In this document: positions 40,668 through 48,798 of the stretch, one piece after another
Position numbering within the stretch: the first letter of the stretch is position 1
Layout of the letters: each line of letters begins with the position of its first letter
Source of the DNA: Haloglomus salinum
GTDB taxonomy: Archaea; Halobacteriota; Halobacteria; Halobacteriales; Haloarculaceae
Length of the DNA stretch: 64,000 bases
Assembly: GCF_024298825.1 (NCBI RefSeq)
Contig: NZ_CP101153.1
Location: 4,030,001-4,094,000, forward strand
Direction: 5' to 3'
Notes under the pieces: generated by a model
The model's database searches: none
Told to the model about the DNA's origin: nothing
What the model saw: the letters and a program-made list of their open reading frames with translations, nothing else
Program-made: the position numbers and the translations under genes

Positions 40668-43025
40668 TCAGCCGTCCTCGTACCGCGCTGCTTCCTCGCG
40701 AGCCGCCTCGGTCCCGTACGCGTCCACGAGCGCGACGCAGGCGTCCCCGAACGCACGCATGCAGGCGCGGCGGGAGACGAAGTCGAGTTCCTCGGCCACC
40801 TCCTCCCAGGGACGGGCCTGACACGCCTTCCGCACGAGGAGGCGCTCTGCGGTGTCGCTCAGGCCCGCCGCCGAGCCCCCGAGGAGGTCGTGGAGCGCGA
40901 GTCGGCGGAACGGCCGCGGTGCCGGGGCGTACATCCCGGGCCCGTACGCGGCGGCCGCGACGGTCCGCCACTCGCGGTCGGTGAGGTCCAGCGGGACCGT
41001 CGCGTCGGCCGCGCGGAGCGTCGCCCTGACCACGTCCGGGGCCGCGTCCTGGAGCGGGTCGCCGAGAACGCTCCCGATTCGCCGCGCGAACCAGTCCGCG
41101 CTCCGGTCGTGGAGGGTGGCGCCCGCCTCCGTGAGCGGACGCATCATCAGCGCGGAGTACTCGCCGGAGGTGTCGTTGCGCGTCGTCGAGAGATGGACCG
41201 TCCGGAAGTCGTTGCGCCGCCAGAACCGGAGGAGTTCCGGGGTCGCACCGTAGCCGACACCGAGGTAGTCGACGGGCTCGGCGGGCCAGCGCGGTTCCGG
41301 TGGGTCGGTGTCGCCCCTGTCTGCCCCGTCCGCTCCCTCCGACCCGTCCGGCCCGAACTCGTCGGCGACCTCGCGCAGGAGCCGGCTCCCCAGCCCCTCC
41401 GAGCGGACGGCGTGATGGGTCGCGATGCGGAGCACCCGGACCCCGACCGGGTCGGCGGCCGCCTCGTCGCGCAACTGCGTTGTCAGCACGTCCGGGAGCA
41501 TGTTGCCGCGCACGCGCTCGCCCTCGTACATCCGGGCGCGGCGCTCGGCCGGGAGCCCGCCCTCCCGCGCGAGGAGCGCCACGGCGACCGGGTGGCCGTC
41601 GTGGGTGAGCGCACGGACGGCGACGTTCGGCGCGTCGAGCAGGCGCGCGAGGTCGTCCGGCTCCGTGCGGTAGTGGGCGAGCACGAGCAGGCCGAACGCC
41701 TCGGCGAGGCGCCACTCCTCACCCGGCGCCGCGAGCGTCGCGGGGTCGAGACGCTCGTACGTCGCCGTCCCGGGTGTCGCGTCGGCCACGAGGTCGTCGA
41801 CCGGCGGCCGCGCGCCCAGCATGAGCGCCCGGAAGGACCACACCTCCACGGGGTCGCCGCCGGCGTACCGGATGGGGTCGTCCAGCGTGCAGTCCGTGAC
41901 CTCGTAGTCGCTGTCGGCGAGGCGACCACGGAACCGCACGTCGAAGCCACGGCCGGCACCCTCGTACCCGTGGACGGTCGTCGCGAACGCGACCGGAACG
42001 CCCGTCAGGAAGCGTTCGAGCAGGCGGACCGGGAGCGAGGCAGCCTCGTCGACCAGCAGGACATCGGGGGCCGTCGCCGCGTCGGGGTCGGCCACCGCCT
42101 CGGCCGCGTCCGGCGGGCCCGCGAACCGGACCCTCCCCTCGTCCGTGGCGAGGGTGTGGTCCTCGTCGTCCCACTCGGCGTCCGTGCCGACCGTCGCGAG
42201 CAGTTCCCGGGCCCGGGCGAACACCTCGCTCGCGTTCCGGTAGCCCGGCGCCGCCACCAGCACGTCCCGGCCGTCGAGTGCGAGCGCGCCGGCCGCCAGC
42301 CCGATGGCGCTCGACTTCCCCCGGCCCCGGTCGGCCGTCAGGACGACGGCCTCAGGGGGGTCCCGGAGGTGTTCACACGCTGCGACGGCGTCGGCCTGGT
42401 CGCGTGTCAGGCACGCATCGTAGGCCGCCGCGGGGAAGGCGGCGCCGGCCGGCGGCTCGACGGGCCCTGTCGTCGTCGCGAGCCGGGGCGCCGGGTCCGT
42501 CAGCCCGTCGCGCTCGATGGTGGCGGTGACACCCCCGTCGGTGTCCGTGACCGCGGCGATGGCCACGCCCGGATGCGCGCGGAGCGTCCGCACCAGCCGC
42601 CGTCGGAAGACGCCGGTCACATCGTCGAGACCGAACGGCGGGACCGCCAGCGACTCGTCGAACCCGTCGCGGCGGTCGGGCCACTCGGAGAGCGGCGGCG
42701 CGAGCAACACGAGGAGGCCGCCCCCGTCGACCGTGCCGGCGGCGCGGCCGAGCGCGTTCGGCTGGCACGCGTCGTGGCAGTCCACGACCGTCGCGTCGTA
42801 CGTCTCGCCGAGGAGGTCACCCGAGCGGGTCGGCGGCCGCCGGGTCGTCGCGTCCAGCGTGTCACGCTCGCTCAGGAGGGCGACCCGGTCGAGGCCAGCG
42901 GCGTCGAGCGCACGGCTCGCTGCCGTCTCGCAGGCATCGCGCGAGCCGTGGAGCACGAGGAGCCGGCGCTCGTCGGTGGCACGGGCCTCGGCGACGAGCC
43001 GGGTGGCCAGCTCCGGGAGGTCCAT
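40668..43025 (-). CDS. tmcA: RNA cytidine acetyltransferase (TmcA/NAT10 type)
   Basis: A 785-residue enzyme forming N4-acetylcytidine in RNA, using acetyl-CoA and ATP. The helicase module has Walker A ADRGRGKSSA (about 231-240) and a DEAA Walker B box (LLVDEAASLP). The GNAT module follows with RIATHHAVRSEGLGSRLL (acetyl-CoA site), and the C-terminus is a tRNA-binding helical domain. The order and length match archaeal TmcA, which modifies the tRNA(Met) anticodon and, in some archaea, many rRNA sites. The open frame extends 340 codons further upstream, but that part crosses the divergent neighbour and is not real; ATG 43025 gives the conserved N-terminus. Confidence 0.93.
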   Translation of the reverse strand: MDLPELATRLVAEARATDERRLLVLHGSRDACETAASRALDAAGLDRVALLSERDTLDATTRRPPTRSGDLLGETYDATVVDCHDACQPNALGRAAGTVDGGGLLVLLAPPLSEWPDRRDGFDESLAVPPFGLDDVTGVFRRRLVRTLRAHPGVAIAAVTDTDGGVTATIERDGLTDPAPRLATTTGPVEPPAGAAFPAAAYDACLTRDQADAVAACEHLRDPPEAVVLTADRGRGKSSAIGLAAGALALDGRDVLVAAPGYRNASEVFARARELLATVGTDAEWDDEDHTLATDEGRVRFAGPPDAAEAVADPDAATAPDVLLVDEAASLPVRLLERFLTGVPVAFATTVHGYEGAGRGFDVRFRGRLADSDYEVTDCTLDDPIRYAGGDPVEVWSFRALMLGARPPVDDLVADATPGTATYERLDPATLAAPGEEWRLAEAFGLLVLAHYRTEPDDLARLLDAPNVAVRALTHDGHPVAVALLAREGGLPAERRARMYEGERVRGNMLPDVLTTQLRDEAAADPVGVRVLRIATHHAVRSEGLGSRLLREVADEFGPDGSEGADGADRGDTDPPEPRWPAEPVDYLGVGYGATPELLRFWRRNDFRTVHLSTTRNDTSGEYSALMMRPLTEAGATLHDRSADWFARRIGSVLGDPLQDAAPDVVRATLRAADATVPLDLTDREWRTVAAAAYGPGMYAPAPRPFRRLALHDLLGGSAAGLSDTAERLLVRKACQARPWEEVAEELDFVSRRACMRAFGDACVALVDAYGTEAAREEAARYEDG

Positions 43026-43211
43026 ACCGGTCGGGGTGGCCCCGAACGGCAAGGGTCCGTCGGTCGGTGGAGACGGCGTGTATTTCGAACATAACGCAGA
43101 TATTATCCAGAAGTCCAGATTTTTCGACATCTGTGCTCGGTTCCTGCCCATTATGTCATGCGTTCGCACGCCACCGAACACGCTTACCCGTCCGGCCAGC
43201 ACGGTCCACGC

Positions 43212-44120
43212 ATGACCAGCGACGACCCGCCGGGGTTGGCCGATGCGCTCGCGGCGGTCGAGCGTGACCACGATGCACGTGTCGTGGCCGCTCGCGACAT
43301 CGGCAGTCGGGCGTGGAACCTCCACTCGCCCTTGAGCGACCACGACGTGGCCGCGCTGTTCGTCCAGCGCCCGGCCGCGTACGCACGTCTCGGCGACGTG
43401 GTCGACTCCGTCGAGCGGACGGAGGGCGAGACGGAACTCCGGGCCTGGAACGTCCGCCGGTTCGGTGAACTCCTCGCCGACTCCAACCCGACGGCGCTGG
43501 AGTTCTGCCACTCGCCGCTCGTCTACCGGGCCTACGAGCCGCTGTCGGCGCTCGTCGCGGACGTGGCCGAGGAGTTCGGCCCGATGTCGGTCTACCACCA
43601 CTACCGCTCGCTGGCGACCCGGCAGTACCACAAGTACCTCCAGCAGCGGCTGCTCGACGGCGGCGAGCCAGTGTTCGTGGTCGTCGCGGACCTCGACGGC
43701 GCGTACCGCGTCCGACCGGTCGACGACCCGGACGGGCCGACCGAGCGCGTCCCGACGGACCGCTACGAGGTGGCGACCACGGACCGGACGGTCAAGCGGG
43801 CGCTGTACGTCGTCCGGGGCATCCTCTACGCCGAGTACGTCCGGGACACCCACCGGTTCCCGCCGCTGGATTTCGGCGCGTTCCTCGACTCGATCGGGGA
43901 GGTCGAGGGGTTCGACCCGGACCCGGAACTGGTCGCGACGGCCCGTGACCTCGCCGAGCGCAAGCGGGCCGGCGACGGGGATGCGCTCGTGGGCGACCCC
44001 GTCGGGCCGGGCGCGTTGCCCCCGGAGCACATCGACCCGGAGACCCACGCCGTCCGTGGCATCCCCCGCGAGCGGGTGAACGCGTTCATCGAGCGGGCGC
44101 TGGCCGACGCGCCCGAGTGA
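43212..44120 (+). CDS. DNA polymerase beta-superfamily nucleotidyltransferase (YcgL/RlaP-like)
   Basis: A 302-residue predicted nucleotidyltransferase. The core is GSRAWNLHSPLSDHDVAALF (about 30-49), the Gly-Ser...Asp-x-Asp pattern of the pol-beta fold, followed by a helical C-terminal domain with YHHYRSLATRQYHKYL and VKRALYVVRGILYAEYV, as in the PF10127 group. Relatives lie next to RNA ligases, and a nucleic-acid repair role is suggested for them; here the neighbour is tmcA, divergent across 186 bp. ATG 43212 is preferred over a codon at 43158, because a CGCTTACCC box lies about 27 bp upstream. Confidence 0.85.
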   Translation: MTSDDPPGLADALAAVERDHDARVVAARDIGSRAWNLHSPLSDHDVAALFVQRPAAYARLGDVVDSVERTEGETELRAWNVRRFGELLADSNPTALEFCHSPLVYRAYEPLSALVADVAEEFGPMSVYHHYRSLATRQYHKYLQQRLLDGGEPVFVVVADLDGAYRVRPVDDPDGPTERVPTDRYEVATTDRTVKRALYVVRGILYAEYVRDTHRFPPLDFGAFLDSIGEVEGFDPDPELVATARDLAERKRAGDGDALVGDPVGPGALPPEHIDPETHAVRGIPRERVNAFIERALADAPE

Positions 44121-44251
44121 GCCGTCTGCTGGGAGACCGGGGACCCACGCGGGCCGTCACAGGAGTCCGCAGAACCCGCCGGTTCCCGCGACAGCCGGCA
44201 GGTCCCGCGGGGGCCGTCGGGCCCAAACCGCGACCGTGACAAGCCCGTCTC

Positions 44252-44521
44252 ATGAGCTACGCCGAGCAGGTCGCGAACACGATCGATGAGTTGCGGACGG
44301 TCGCCGAGGAGCACGACTGCGAGGTCGGCCGGGCCGGGAGCTACGACTGCATCGTCGTCGGCGGGACCGGCGAGACCGTCCGCCCGGTTCCGACGGCGGT
44401 GTTCCGGACGGCCCGGGAACTGGGGCTGGAGGCAGCGGGGGTCGAGGTGGGCGAGCCGACGGGTCGTCCGCAGGTCGGCTTCGACTTCGTCGAGCCGCCC
44501 GAGCGCGGCGACGAGGAGTGA
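44252..44521 (+). CDS. Small conserved haloarchaeal protein
   Basis: An 89-residue soluble protein (starts MSYAEQVANTIDELRTVAEE) with two Cys-free strands (DCIVVGG has the only Cys pair partner) and a helix. No known domain. It has its own start after a 131-bp GC-rich gap and is followed 57 bp later by another small gene. Confidence 0.65.
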   Translation: MSYAEQVANTIDELRTVAEEHDCEVGRAGSYDCIVVGGTGETVRPVPTAVFRTARELGLEAAGVEVGEPTGRPQVGFDFVEPPERGDEE

Positions 44522-44578
44522 GAGCGCGCCGCGGGCCGACCCACCAGAGTCATACCGGAGGCCGCGCTACCGGAGTGC

Positions 44579-44869
44579 ATGTCAGACCAGTCCGACGCGG
44601 TCACGCTCACCATCGACGGTCCCGACGGCGACGACGAGGTCACGCTCCCGGAGGGCCTCCTCGAGATGCTCGCCGAGGGCGACGAGTCCGCGGCCCAGGT
44701 CGTCGGTGACCTCGCGATGTTCGGCTGCGCACAGCGCATCCACGCCACCGTCCACCACTCCGAGGGCGGCGTGGACGAGGAGCTGGAGGCCATCGAGGAG
44801 ACGACCATGGACCTGTTCGAGGAGCGCTTCGGCGCCACCTACGGCGAGCTGACCGGCCACCAGCACTGA
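44579..44869 (+). CDS. Small conserved haloarchaeal protein, DUF7545-like
   Basis: A 96-residue acidic soluble protein. A strand VTLTIDGPDGDDEVTLPEG, then helices with LLEMLAEGDESAAQVVGDL and a conserved FGCAQRIHATVH segment. This pattern is remembered as a haloarchaeal family of unknown function (DUF7545). No other domain. Confidence 0.68.
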   Translation: MSDQSDAVTLTIDGPDGDDEVTLPEGLLEMLAEGDESAAQVVGDLAMFGCAQRIHATVHHSEGGVDEELEAIEETTMDLFEERFGATYGELTGHQH

Positions 44870-44894
44870 CCCGGCCGCACGTTCCCTTCTCCGC

Positions 44895-45566
44895 TCAGGC
44901 GACGTCGTACGACAGCAGGACGCCGTCGTCCAGCCGCTCGACCGCCTCCAGCGACAGCGACGGGAACGAGTCGACGAACCCCTCCCCGTCGGCGAGCGTC
45001 GGGGCGTCCCGACCACCGATGACCAGCGACCCGACGTAGAGCGTCAGCCGGTCGACGAGGCCGGCGTCGAACAGCGAGAAGATGACCTCACCGCCGCCCT
45101 CGACCATGAGCCGGTCGACACCCCGCTCGGCGAGCGCATCCAGCCCGGCCGCGAGGTCGACGCGCGCTCGGTCCCCCTCGCTCGACGCGCGAACGACCGT
45201 CGCCCCCGCCGTCGCGAGCGCCCGCTCGCGGTCGGCCGAGAGCGCGTCGCTCGCCAGCAGGTAGGTCGTCGGCTCGCCGTCGAGGATAGCGGCGTCGAGC
45301 GGCGTGCGCCCCCGGCTGTCGACGACGACCCGTGCGGGTGGGCCGTCCGCATCCGCCCGCTCGCTGGCGCGGTGGGCCTCGTCGTGGCGCACCAGCGAAG
45401 GGTCGTCCGCGAGGACGGTCCCGACGCCGACGAGCACGGCGTCGGCCTGGGCGCGGAGGCGGTCGACGCGGGCGAAGTCCTCGTTGCCGGAGATGCGGAC
45501 CTGCTCGCGCCGGCGGGTCGAGAGCTTCCCGTCGACGCTGGTCGCCGCGTTCGCGTGGACGTACAC
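44895..45566 (-). CDS. arfC: 2,5-diamino-6-(ribosylamino)pyrimidinone 5'-phosphate reductase
   Basis: A 223-residue RibD-C/DHFR-fold reductase, third step of the archaeal riboflavin and F420 route. Seen are MYVHANAATSVDGKLS, VGVGTVLADDPSL, ARVVVDSRGRTPLDA, and VEGGGEVIFSLFDAGLVDR, the archaeal ArfC/RIB7 pattern. It uses NAD(P)H to reduce the ribose. It stands alone; an ArfB candidate is 25 kb away in this window. ATG 45566. Confidence 0.92.
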   Translation of the reverse strand: MYVHANAATSVDGKLSTRRREQVRISGNEDFARVDRLRAQADAVLVGVGTVLADDPSLVRHDEAHRASERADADGPPARVVVDSRGRTPLDAAILDGEPTTYLLASDALSADRERALATAGATVVRASSEGDRARVDLAAGLDALAERGVDRLMVEGGGEVIFSLFDAGLVDRLTLYVGSLVIGGRDAPTLADGEGFVDSFPSLSLEAVERLDDGVLLSYDVA

Positions 45567-45619
45567 ACCGGCCGTGCGGTCCGGGGGAGAAAACGGGTTT
45601 CGGTGCGGGGGTCCGTGGC

Positions 45620-46354
45620 TCAGACCTCGACGGCCAGCATCAGCTCGTCCACCGGCTCGTCGTCGATACGGTAGTGGCCCTCTCGGACGGCCTCGACCTC
45701 CCAGCCGTGGTCCTCGAGGAACTCGACGGCGGCCCCGTTCGTCGCCGGGACGGAGTTGTAGACGCGGTCGTAGCCGTTGGCCGCCGCCCAGCCGACCCCG
45801 CGGACGAGGAGGTGACTGCCGATGCCGAGCCCCTGGTACTGGTCGACCACGCCGACGGTGAGTTCGGCGGTGTGCGATAGCTTCGCGAGGTCGTTGCCCT
45901 TCACGCCGGCCCAGCCCACCACGTCGCCGTCGACGGTCGCGACGAAGAAAACGCGCGTCTCGACCTCGTTGTGCCGCAGCAGCGTCTCCTCGTTCTCGAC
46001 GATGTCCGCGACGGACTCGGCCTCGACGTAGGGCGCGGTCTCGGTGGTCGAGCGGATGGCCCCGATGAGACCGGTCAGGTCGTCCTGTCGGGCCTGTCGG
46101 ATACAGAACAGCGTGTCGTCGACCTGGTACTCCTCGATGGCCCCCGACTCGAACGCCACCTCCAGGGCGCCCTCCTCGGTCCGGTTCAGGGCGCCATCCC
46201 GGGTCAGCATCGCGACGTGGTGCCCGAACATCTCGTGGTCCATCCGCAGGTCCTGCCGGGCCTCCTCGTAGTCGACGCGCCCGTGGCGCTCGACGAGGTC
46301 GTATATCTCCTGTCGCTCCGGCCGCTCGAACGTGGGCTGCTGGCGGAACTCCAT
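45620..46354 (-). CDS. Winged-helix/GNAT acetyltransferase fusion
   Basis: A 244-residue protein with an N-terminal winged-helix-like domain (about 1-80: RPERQEIYDLVERHGRVDYE) joined to a GNAT domain (about 85-235). The acetyl-CoA loop is DQYQGLGIGSHLL, preceded by VVGWAGVKG and followed by NGYDRVYNSVPATN. A DNA-binding acetyltransferase, possibly self-regulating or acting on chromatin proteins, is a reasonable inference. ATG 46354 (MEFRQQP) is supported by the TTAA box at 46381. It is divergent from an acyl-CoA dehydrogenase. Confidence 0.82.
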   Translation of the reverse strand: MEFRQQPTFERPERQEIYDLVERHGRVDYEEARQDLRMDHEMFGHHVAMLTRDGALNRTEEGALEVAFESGAIEEYQVDDTLFCIRQARQDDLTGLIGAIRSTTETAPYVEAESVADIVENEETLLRHNEVETRVFFVATVDGDVVGWAGVKGNDLAKLSHTAELTVGVVDQYQGLGIGSHLLVRGVGWAAANGYDRVYNSVPATNGAAVEFLEDHGWEVEAVREGHYRIDDEPVDELMLAVEV

Positions 46355-46380
46355 ATCATACCCGTTAATCGACGGTGGAC

Positions 46381-46386
46381 TTAATG
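46381..46386 (-). promoter_or_regulatory. TATA-like box of the GNAT-fusion gene
   Basis: ATTAAG on the minus strand, about 28 bp upstream of ATG 46354, the leaderless spacing. Confidence 0.5.
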
Positions 46387-46474
46387 ATATGGTAACGTTC
46401 GACAACCCTCTAGGACTGGCGGCCTGCGGGTGACCGGAGTGGGCCCCTTCCCGCGAACTGAACTCAAGCAGGCC

Positions 46475-46481
46475 ATTTATC
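46475..46481 (+). promoter_or_regulatory. TATA box of the acyl-CoA dehydrogenase at 46506
   Basis: TTTATCT in GCCATTTATCTGG, about 28 bp upstream of ATG 46506. A good archaeal TATA box for a leaderless transcript. Confidence 0.62.
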
Positions 46482-46505
46482 TGGAATCGCGGCGACGGTC
46501 GAGGT

Positions 46506-48311
46506 ATGGCAACGGACCCCATCGACTACGGTGCCCTCGAGGAGTCGGCGGACTGCAACTACTGGGAGTACGACCCCACGTTGCAGGCCGTCGCCGAGCG
46601 GCTCTACCCCGACTCGGACCTCGACTGGGCGCAGAGCCAACTCGAGGAGTTCGGCGAGGTACTGGGCCACAGCGTGGCCCACAACGCGGCCCTCATCGAC
46701 GAGAACCCGCCGGAGCTGCACACCTACGACAACTACGGCGAGGTCCAGAACCACGTCGAGTACCACCCGAAGCAGTTCGAGAACGAGCGCATCACCTACG
46801 AGGAGTTCGGCCTCAGTCACGACGTCTTCCACGCCCCCGAGGGCCGGGACGAACCGCTGAACATCTCGCACGCCCTCCTGATGCAGACGTTCCTCTCGTA
46901 CGCCGACCAGGGGTTCACCTGTCCGGCGTCGATGACCGTCGGCGCGGCCATCGTCCTCGAGAAGTTCGACGACGGCCCGCTGGAGGAGTTCTTCCAGGGA
47001 CTCACGGCCGACGACTACGACGAGCACATCGAGGGCGCCATGTTCCTCACGGAGAAGCAGGGCGGCTCCGACGTGGGTGCCAACGAGACCCGCGCCGAGC
47101 CGGCCGACCCCGAGACGGTCTCCGACGACGCGCCAGAGGACGCCGAGGTCTACCGGCTCCACGGCGAGAAGTGGTTCTGCTCGAACATCGACGGGCAGGG
47201 CGCGCTCGCGCTGGCCCGGACCCCGGACGCCGACGAGGGGACCGCCGGCCTGTCGCTGTTCCTCGTCCCCCACGAGGTCGACGGCCAGCCCAACGGACAG
47301 GTGTACCGCCGGCTGAAGGACAAACTCGGGACGCTCTCCGTGCCGACGGGCGAGATCGAGTTCGAGGGCGCCGAGGCCTACCTCGTCGGCGAGGCGGAAC
47401 GCGGCTTCAAGTACATGGCCGAGATGATGAACTACGAGCGGCTCTCGAACGCGGCCGCTTCGGTCTCGGCCATCGGCCGCACCCTGCTCGCGGCGAAGGT
47501 CCGGGCCGCCGACCGCGAGGCGTTCGGTGACGTCATCCAGGAGTACCCCCTGATGCGGCGTGACCTCGTCGAGATGACGGTGGACTACGAGGCCGCCGCG
47601 ACGTTCACCTTCGAGGCCGCCCGGCTGATGGACCGCCGTGAGGAGGAGGGAGACGAGAGCGAGGCCTACCGCCTGATGCGCCTGCTCATCCCCATCGCGA
47701 AGTACCGGACCGCGCGGATGGCCGTCGACAACACGAGCTACGCGATGGAGGTGCTGGGCGGCAACGGCTACGTCTCCGGCTTCGTCACGGAGCGGTTCTT
47801 CCGCGACGCGCAGGTACTCCCCATCTGGGAAGGCCCGTCCAACGTCCTCTCGCTGGATGTCCTCCGCGCGCTCGAGCGCGAGGGGGCCGCCGAGGCGCTG
47901 CTCCCGTACGTGCAGGCAAAGCTCGACGCCGTCGAGCATCCACACCTCGAACCGCTGGCCGAGGAGGTCGAGGCGGCCTTCGGCGACCTCCAGCGCGGCC
48001 TCGGCGCGCTCGCGGGCGAAGACGGCGACTACGCCCAGTACCAGGCCAAGAAGCTCGCGGACCTCATCTTCGACGTGGTGACGGCCACGCTCCTGCTCGA
48101 ACAGGCCCAGGACGACATCGACGCCGGTGAGGGCCGCCGTGCCCTCGTGGCGGAGGGCTTCGTCAACACCCGCTTCCGCGACGAGTCACGCGTCATCGAC
48201 TCCGGCGAGCGCTTCGCCATGACCGACGAGGTGTTCGACGGCGTCGCGCGGTACGCGAGCGTGGCGCCCGACGCGCTGGTCGATACCCCCGAGCCGACCG
48301 CCGACGACTGA
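46506..48311 (+). CDS. AidB-like acyl-CoA dehydrogenase family protein
   Basis: A 601-residue flavoprotein of the long ACAD type. Motifs are TEKQGGSDVGANETRA (first signature), LRDKLGT-like segment with KDKLGTLSVPTGEIEFEG, EVLGGNGYVSGFVTERFFRD (second signature), and PIWEGPSNVLSLDVLRAL, where Glu in IWEG is the catalytic base position. The IWEG...LDVLRAL end and the extra C-terminal helices match AidB-like proteins and related long acyl-CoA dehydrogenases. It may oxidise a branched or long acyl-CoA, or act in alkylation resistance as AidB does in bacteria. Gene is intact and has its own promoter. Confidence 0.92.
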   Translation: MATDPIDYGALEESADCNYWEYDPTLQAVAERLYPDSDLDWAQSQLEEFGEVLGHSVAHNAALIDENPPELHTYDNYGEVQNHVEYHPKQFENERITYEEFGLSHDVFHAPEGRDEPLNISHALLMQTFLSYADQGFTCPASMTVGAAIVLEKFDDGPLEEFFQGLTADDYDEHIEGAMFLTEKQGGSDVGANETRAEPADPETVSDDAPEDAEVYRLHGEKWFCSNIDGQGALALARTPDADEGTAGLSLFLVPHEVDGQPNGQVYRRLKDKLGTLSVPTGEIEFEGAEAYLVGEAERGFKYMAEMMNYERLSNAAASVSAIGRTLLAAKVRAADREAFGDVIQEYPLMRRDLVEMTVDYEAAATFTFEAARLMDRREEEGDESEAYRLMRLLIPIAKYRTARMAVDNTSYAMEVLGGNGYVSGFVTERFFRDAQVLPIWEGPSNVLSLDVLRALEREGAAEALLPYVQAKLDAVEHPHLEPLAEEVEAAFGDLQRGLGALAGEDGDYAQYQAKKLADLIFDVVTATLLLEQAQDDIDAGEGRRALVAEGFVNTRFRDESRVIDSGERFAMTDEVFDGVARYASVAPDALVDTPEPTADD

Positions 48312-48488
48312 GGCCGGGCGGCACTGCCACGTGCGACGTCGGCACACGGCCTCGGGCACCTTTTACGCGCACAATTCGATAACCTAGACGATAAAGTAGC
48401 TACTAGCGATTTCTGTGTCAGGAATCGAGAATCGTGTGTGAATCCTCGTGTTCGTCGAGCTGTGCAGTCGGTAGCGAGTGTTCCGGTT

Positions 48489-48644
48489 TCACTCCGCCTC
48501 CTCGTGTTTCTGGTAGCTCCGGTAGCTCATCGCGTCGCCGTCGACGATGACCGTCTCGGTGCCGTGGTCGCTCTCCGGGTCCACTTCCAGCCCGCCGTCG
48601 CCGGTCTCGTCTCCGAACACGTATGGATTGGTGTGTTCCGCCAT
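48489..48644 (-). CDS. 51-residue acidic protein
   Basis: A very small gene: MAEHTNPYVFGDETGDGGLE, a run of Asp/Glu, then VIVDGDAMSYRSYQKHEEAE. The start ATG has a perfect TATATA box about 27 bp upstream, and codon use is normal for this genome (G/C at third positions), so it is probably expressed. It is divergent from the first penicillin-acylase-like gene. No domain; not recognised. Confidence 0.68.
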   Translation of the reverse strand: MAEHTNPYVFGDETGDGGLEVDPESDHGTETVIVDGDAMSYRSYQKHEEAE

Positions 48645-48668
48645 ACCACACCATGGGCCACGCGGCGG

Positions 48669-48674
48669 TATATA
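48669..48674 (-). promoter_or_regulatory. TATA box of the 51-residue protein gene
   Basis: TATATA in CGGTATATACGTT, about 27 bp upstream of ATG 48644. A strong TATA match in a GC-rich genome. Confidence 0.6.
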
Positions 48675-48798
48675 CGTTGTGGCGACGTGTGCCGGGCGTC
48701 AGACACGGGGGCGAAGCGTTTCTTCCGCGGTTGATTGGCTTAAACGACCTGCCATCCCGGGGGAAGACGCTACGCCCCTGATTGATGGTTCGTTCAGC

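Noticed and set aside
43026-44048. In-frame extension of tmcA upstream by about 340 codons
   Set aside because: It runs across the divergent nucleotidyltransferase gene and gives Arg/Val-rich non-conserved sequence; TmcA begins normally at ATG 43025.
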